Assembly: GCA_001897355.1 (NCBI GenBank)
Contig: MKST01000007.1
Location: 248,228-312,227 of the forward strand
From: Solirubrobacterales bacterium 67-14
GTDB taxonomy: Bacteria; Actinomycetota; Thermoleophilia; Solirubrobacterales; 70-9
Reading direction: 5' to 3'
DNA: 64,000 nt
Shown: piece by piece, positions 59,609 through 64,000 of the stretch
How positions within the stretch are numbered: the stretch's first letter is position 1
Layout: the number at the start of each line of letters is the position of its first letter
Translations under genes and position numbers: made by a program
The notes under the pieces: model-generated
Seen by the model: the letters and a program-made list of their open reading frames with translations, nothing else
Told to the model about the DNA's origin: nothing
Database searches by the model: none

Positions 59609-61095
59609 TTGGCCTTGCACCCGAGTTTCCGGAACTCCGACTTCGTCCAGTACTTCGATCTCGGGAAGTACGGGCCCATGACCTGCTTTTCGGTGCCGGG
59701 TGTCTTGACGCGCTGCGGCGCTTGCTTCCAACCGGGGTCGGCCGCCATGAATCGCATGTACATGGTGCCGACGTAGTCACGGGAGGCCGGGTCCGGGTAG
59801 TTCTCGCCCTTGCCGAAGTTGATCCAGCGGTAGCCGCAGGCCGGACGCGCGTTCGGCGGCCGGTCCTTCGCCTGTCCGATGACCAGCGTGTACCGGCGCC
59901 CCTTTGAGAGGGGTACCTGCTGGTCGTAGACGCAGTCGTAGCCCAGGCCGGTCACGGCCGAGGAGCCGGTGCACAGGGACCAGTAGCGGACCTGGTACTT
60001 GCGCGGAGTCCAGCGTTTCGAGGCGGGCAGGGTCTTCGGGAAGGTGGGCATCTTGCCGGAGACGGTGAGCAGTGAGCCGTACTTGAGGCTGGTCGGGGTC
60101 AGCAGGTAGCTGGTGTCTGGGTTGGCCTGGAAGCCGCCGCTCTCCGTGGGCGGATACTTGGCCGCGCGCTCGGCCGGGTCTTCGATGAAGATCCCGGCGA
60201 CGGTGTAGAGGGCATTCCAGAACTTCTCCCACCTGGGCGGGTTGAGGGCGGGTGCGTTGACCGGATCGGAGGACGCCGCGACGAGCGCCTTCCACACGGC
60301 GGCCGGGAAGGTCGACTTGCTCGCGTCCTTGATCGGGTCCAGCATCGCGCAGGCCTGCTGGCCCCGCAGCTTCGTTCCGTCGGCCAGGTTGAGGACGAGC
60401 TTCGGCAGTCCGGCATCGCCGGTTCCGTCCCGGCCGCGGTCCGGCAGGTAGTTCCGGATGCTCATGCCCAGGCGGGTGGTCGGGTCGGTCGTCTGCGTGT
60501 AGATCGTGTTCGGCGCCCGGTGCGCGGGGATCGGGCCGGAAACCACGTGGAACGTGTACTTCCGCGGCCCGGCGTTGCGCTTGCGATTGGTCCTGAAGGG
60601 GTTGACCGAGCCCTTGTCCGGCTTGATGTAGATGTCACGCAGGCGGTCCGCCGAGGCGATCTGGCCCAGCTCACCCGGGCGTCCGAACATCGTCCAGGAC
60701 ATGTAGCGCTGGTGGCCGAACTTGCCGTGGAAGGTCAGGCTTGCCCCTTCCGGCAGCTTGTACTGGGCGACGAAATAGGTCGAGCCGACATCCGGGAAGA
60801 GGTTCGGTTTCTGGATCGGGATCGCGTTGGGCAGGTTGGCGTAGTCCATCCCCTTCGGGGGCGCCCAGAAGCAGTCGTGGCCGTACTTCTTGTCCGTCTG
60901 CACGGCGATCTTGTGAGAGAGGAAGTTGAGTCCGGCGCTCGCCGAAGCAGCCGCCAGCAACCCCAGGCCCGCAAAGCCGACGAAGGCCACGACGAACAGG
61001 CGTCTGGCCCGGCCTTCCCACCGGTTGCGAAGCGTTTCTCCCCAAGCCCGCTTGTTCCCGGTGCCTGCCGTCTCAGGTGGACGATGGTTCTGCAT
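59605..61095 (-). CDS. secreted/membrane-anchored hypothetical protein, tandem paralog A
   Basis: 'KGSVNPFR', 'LADGTKLRGQ', 'QVMGPYFPRSKYW'; ATGA overlap (59605-59608). Confidence 0.78.
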   Translation of the reverse strand: MQNHRPPETAGTGNKRAWGETLRNRWEGRARRLFVVAFVGFAGLGLLAAASASAGLNFLSHKIAVQTDKKYGHDCFWAPPKGMDYANLPNAIPIQKPNLFPDVGSTYFVAQYKLPEGASLTFHGKFGHQRYMSWTMFGRPGELGQIASADRLRDIYIKPDKGSVNPFRTNRKRNAGPRKYTFHVVSGPIPAHRAPNTIYTQTTDPTTRLGMSIRNYLPDRGRDGTGDAGLPKLVLNLADGTKLRGQQACAMLDPIKDASKSTFPAAVWKALVAASSDPVNAPALNPPRWEKFWNALYTVAGIFIEDPAERAAKYPPTESGGFQANPDTSYLLTPTSLKYGSLLTVSGKMPTFPKTLPASKRWTPRKYQVRYWSLCTGSSAVTGLGYDCVYDQQVPLSKGRRYTLVIGQAKDRPPNARPACGYRWINFGKGENYPDPASRDYVGTMYMRFMAADPGWKQAPQRVKTPGTEKQVMGPYFPRSKYWTKSEFRKLGCKAK

Positions 61096-61203
61096 GCCTT
61101 CCCTCTCCTCGATTCCTGAAGCTCTCGACAGGCAGCCTATAATCCTTATTGAGATTTTGTCAAGTTGATATTTCGTAAATAGTCTGGAGCGGGTAGTACG
61201 ATC

Positions 61204-61851
61204 GTGTCAGTGCCAGTCACCTCAACCGAGAATCCAGCCGCCCCGGCCGCCGGCCGCGGCCCCCGCCGCCTGTCCAAGGACGCCCGACGAGCCCAGTTGA
61301 TCGCCGCGGCCATGCCTATCGTGGCCAAGCAGGGCTTCGCCGACTTCAGCCTCGACGAGGTCGCCGCCAAAGCCGACGTGACCCGGAACCTGCTCTACCA
61401 CTACTTCCCGGACGGCAGAAGCGACATCGTCATGGCGGTCGCCGAACAGGCCGGCCACACCCTGACCGACGACTGGGTCACCGACGAGTCGATCCCGCTG
61501 GCGGAACGTCTCGTCATCAACAACGCCCGCATGGTCGCCCATGCCATGGAGCCGAGCGACGCCTGGGTCATCTACCAGCTGGCCCGAGGTTCCACCGACC
61601 CCGAGCTCCGGGCCGCGATCGAACATTTCGTAGAGATCGTCGTCGCCGCCGTCTCCCTCAACCAACTCGGCACCGAGGATCCCCCCACCCTCGCCCGAGT
61701 AGCCCTCAAGGGCTACCTAGGCTTTTTCGGAACCGTCCTCGACGAAGCCAGGGAAACCGGAACCCCACCAGAGCAACTGGTCGACCTCCTCGGAGAAACC
61801 CTCACCGCCGCCCTCCAGGTGGCGAAGCGGCAGTCCGAGCCACAACCGTAG
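61204..61851 (+). CDS. TetR-family regulator
   Basis: 'RRAQLIAAAMPIVAKQGFADFSLDEVAAKADVTRNLLYHYFPDGRSDIVMAV'; divergent from 59605-61095. Confidence 0.92.
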   Translation: MSVPVTSTENPAAPAAGRGPRRLSKDARRAQLIAAAMPIVAKQGFADFSLDEVAAKADVTRNLLYHYFPDGRSDIVMAVAEQAGHTLTDDWVTDESIPLAERLVINNARMVAHAMEPSDAWVIYQLARGSTDPELRAAIEHFVEIVVAAVSLNQLGTEDPPTLARVALKGYLGFFGTVLDEARETGTPPEQLVDLLGETLTAALQVAKRQSEPQP

Positions 61852-61920
61852 AACCTTCTCCGAACGTCTTGAAAAACCGGAACTGGCTGCGCCGCACCCG
61901 CTGTAGATTTACGCCCCATC

Positions 61921-62289
61921 ATGGGACTGTTCGGACTCGCCAAAAAGACGTTGGCTGAAGTTCCGGTACCGGGAGAGACCCGTTTATCGTTACCCCCGGG
62001 GAAGATCAGCGTGAGATATGTCGAGGATCGCGCGAACAGGACGACGGACATGAGAGAACGCAACAACCCGTGGCACGGGCCAGGCAGTGCGTTCACGTTC
62101 CGTTTCGAGGTCGACGGACAAGCGGTCGAGTTCAAAGAGCCGCGTGCCAATCTCACCGGTTCAAGGACGAAAACGATTCACCAGGAACTCGGTTGGTTCG
62201 AGCTGCCCGGCACCTGCGAGGTCAACGTCGTCACCGAACACACTCCCACCGAAAACGTCCACAACTCCCGACTCATCTTTCGGCAGTAA
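61921..62289 (+). CDS. hypothetical protein
   Basis: 122-aa ORF with ATG start and compact composition. Confidence 0.6.
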   Translation: MGLFGLAKKTLAEVPVPGETRLSLPPGKISVRYVEDRANRTTDMRERNNPWHGPGSAFTFRFEVDGQAVEFKEPRANLTGSRTKTIHQELGWFELPGTCEVNVVTEHTPTENVHNSRLIFRQ

Positions 62290-62315
62290 TAGCTCCGCAC
62301 GGGGCGCCCCCTGAC

Positions 62316-62343
62316 AAAAAACGCCCCCCGCAAAGGTGGCGCT
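62316..62343 (-). terminator. candidate rho-independent terminator after tRNA-fMet
   Basis: Minus strand GCGCCACC-TTTGCG-GGGGGCGT-TTTTT: ~8-bp stem with one mismatch then T-run. Confidence 0.55.
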
Positions 62344-62362
62344 TCTGGCTTTGTATCTGGGA

Positions 62363-62436
<74 letters not shown>

Positions 62437-62487
62437 GCGGACCGCTAATTCTAACACCGAAAGGGCGGCTGGAGGTTTGCCGGCAAT

Positions 62488-62530
62488 GAGGTTGAGAATT
62501 CGAGCGCTATTTGGCCGAAATCTCAATGTC
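62488..62530. repeat. 43-nt hairpin repeat, copy C
   Basis: GAGGTTGAGAATT-CGAGCGCTATTTGGCCG-AAATCTCAATGTC; compensatory changes relative to copies A and B. Confidence 0.85.
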
Positions 62531-62633
62531 GGTGGGGAGAGGCTAGTTTTCTCGGGGATTCCTGGGGTTCCGGGAGCCGGGACTGTGCGGATGTTGGGCG
62601 AGCCGGGGGAAGCGAGTAGTTAGTCTCACCGAC

Positions 62634-64000
62634 GTGGATCGCAAGTGGTTGTCTCTCGTCGCCGTGATCACCGGCATCTTCATGCTGCTGATCGACGTCA
62701 CCATCGTCAACGTCGCGCTGCCGGACATCGGTACGGATCTGAAAGCGTCGTTCACGAGCTTGGAGTGGGTGGTCAACGCCTACACGCTCACCCTCGCCTC
62801 CTCGCTGCTGGTGTCCGGCTCCCTGGCCGACCTGATCGGCCGCAAGCGGGTCTTCGCCGGCGGCCTGATCATCTTCTCGCTCGCCTCGCTGGCCTGCGCG
62901 CTCTCCGAATCCTCGCTGATGCTGAACCTGATGCGGGCGGTCCAGGGGATCGGCGGCGGCATGATGTTCTCGACCTCGCTGGCGATCGTCGGCCAGACCT
63001 TCCACGGCCATGAACGCGGGACGGCCTTCGGGATCATCGGCGCGACCACCGGCGCCGCGGTGGCGATCGGCCCGCTGGTCGGCGGCCTGCTCACCGACGC
63101 CTTCGGCTGGGAGGCGATCTTCTTCGTCAACGTGCCGATCGGGGCGATCGCGCTGCTGCTCACCATGCGCAACGTGGACGAATCGAAGGATCCGCACCCG
63201 GCCGGGATCGACTGGCTCGGCGCGGTCCTCTTCACCGCCGCCCTCTTCCTGCTGATCTACTCGCTGGTCCACGGCAACGACAAGGGCTGGGGCAGCTTCG
63301 AGATCATCGGCTCGCTGGTCCTCTCGGCCCTGCTGCTGCTCGCCTTCGGGACGGTCGAGCTGCACAAGGAACACCCGCTCTTCGACCTCTCCCTGTTTCG
63401 CCGGCCGGCCTTCGTCGGGGCCTGCGTGGTCGCCTTCTGCATGTCGGCCTCGCCCTTCGCCCTCTTCCTCTTCCTCACCTTCTACATCCAAGGCGGCGTG
63501 CTCGGCTACACCCCGCTCCAAGCCGGTCTGAGGTTCCTGCCGATCACCGGCATGATGCTGCTGGCCGGGCCGATCGCCGGACGCCTGACCACCAAGGTCC
63601 AGGTCCGCTACCTGCTGAGCGGCGGTCTGCTCGGGGTCGCGGTCGGCATCTTCCTGCTGCACGGGATCGACGTGAACTCGGGCTGGACCGCGCTGATCCT
63701 CGGCTTCGTCGTCGCCGGCATCGGCTCCGGTTTCGTCAACCCGCCCTTGGCCTCGACCGCGATCGGCGTGGTCGAGCAGCGCCGCTCCGGCATGGCCTCG
63801 GGGATCAACGCCACTTTCCGCCAGGTCGGCATCGCCGCCGGCGTGGCCGGGCTCGGGGCGATCTTCCAGAGCCGGGTCGGCAACCTGCTGGCCGAGCAGT
63901 TGAGCGGCACCAAGGCCGCCTCCCACAGCGACCAGATCTCGGCCGCGGTGACCGCCGGCCAAACCGAGACGGCGATCTCCCACATCCCCCACTCGATCGG
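62634..64000 (+). CDS. MFS transporter, DHA2 family, 3' partial
   Basis: GTG start, translation VDRKWLSLVAVITGIFMLLIDVTIVNVALPDIGTDLKASFTSLEWVVNAYTLTLASSLLVSGSLADLIGRKRVF...; open to window end, hence missing from the ORF track. Confidence 0.92.
   Translation, partial: MDRKWLSLVAVITGIFMLLIDVTIVNVALPDIGTDLKASFTSLEWVVNAYTLTLASSLLVSGSLADLIGRKRVFAGGLIIFSLASLACALSESSLMLNLMRAVQGIGGGMMFSTSLAIVGQTFHGHERGTAFGIIGATTGAAVAIGPLVGGLLTDAFGWEAIFFVNVPIGAIALLLTMRNVDESKDPHPAGIDWLGAVLFTAALFLLIYSLVHGNDKGWGSFEIIGSLVLSALLLLAFGTVELHKEHPLFDLSLFRRPAFVGACVVAFCMSASPFALFLFLTFYIQGGVLGYTPLQAGLRFLPITGMMLLAGPIAGRLTTKVQVRYLLSGGLLGVAVGIFLLHGIDVNSGWTALILGFVVAGIGSGFVNPPLASTAIGVVEQRRSGMASGINATFRQVGIAAGVAGLGAIFQSRVGNLLAEQLSGTKAASHSDQISAAVTAGQTETAISHIPHSI

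Noticed and set aside
62523-63992. 489-aa - strand ORF
   Set aside because: Antisense to the DHA2 MFS gene (62634-64000+), which is missing from the track only because it has no stop in the window; translation is artefactual (EDQRADDLEA, HRGAGGRADD).

Overview
High-GC actinobacterial chromosome segment; the fMet tRNA form and the many Lys/Arg-tailed secreted proteins suggest a Thermoleophilia/Solirubrobacterales-like host (inference). About 48 genes are supported. No CRISPR array, transposase, rRNA or prophage was recognised. Main content: GH15-like and GH9 glycosidases; a HipBA toxin-antitoxin module; P1 peptidase; two secreted esterases; a sulfatase-DUF1330-propeller operon; four DHA2-type MFS exporters; TetR, ArsR and Fur regulators; an R2lox-like Mn/Fe oxidase divergent from an NRAMP transporter; furA-katG; a DyP peroxidase; a two-component system; many large secreted repeat proteins; initiator tRNA-fMet. 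The most unusual signal is a 43-nt intergenic hairpin family, seen three times with identical length. Its loop core (GAGCGCTATNTGGC) is invariant and its stem shows compensatory changes. Other leads: paired 18-bp operators at hipBA, a shared TTGACGYGCGTCA element at the same distance before two secreted-protein genes, the R2lox/MntH/TetR locus, a LAL-type ATPase ending before any HTH, and two 4-nt-overlapping tandem paralog pairs of unknown secreted proteins. All calls come from reading the sequence and the supplied ORFs; no database search was run.
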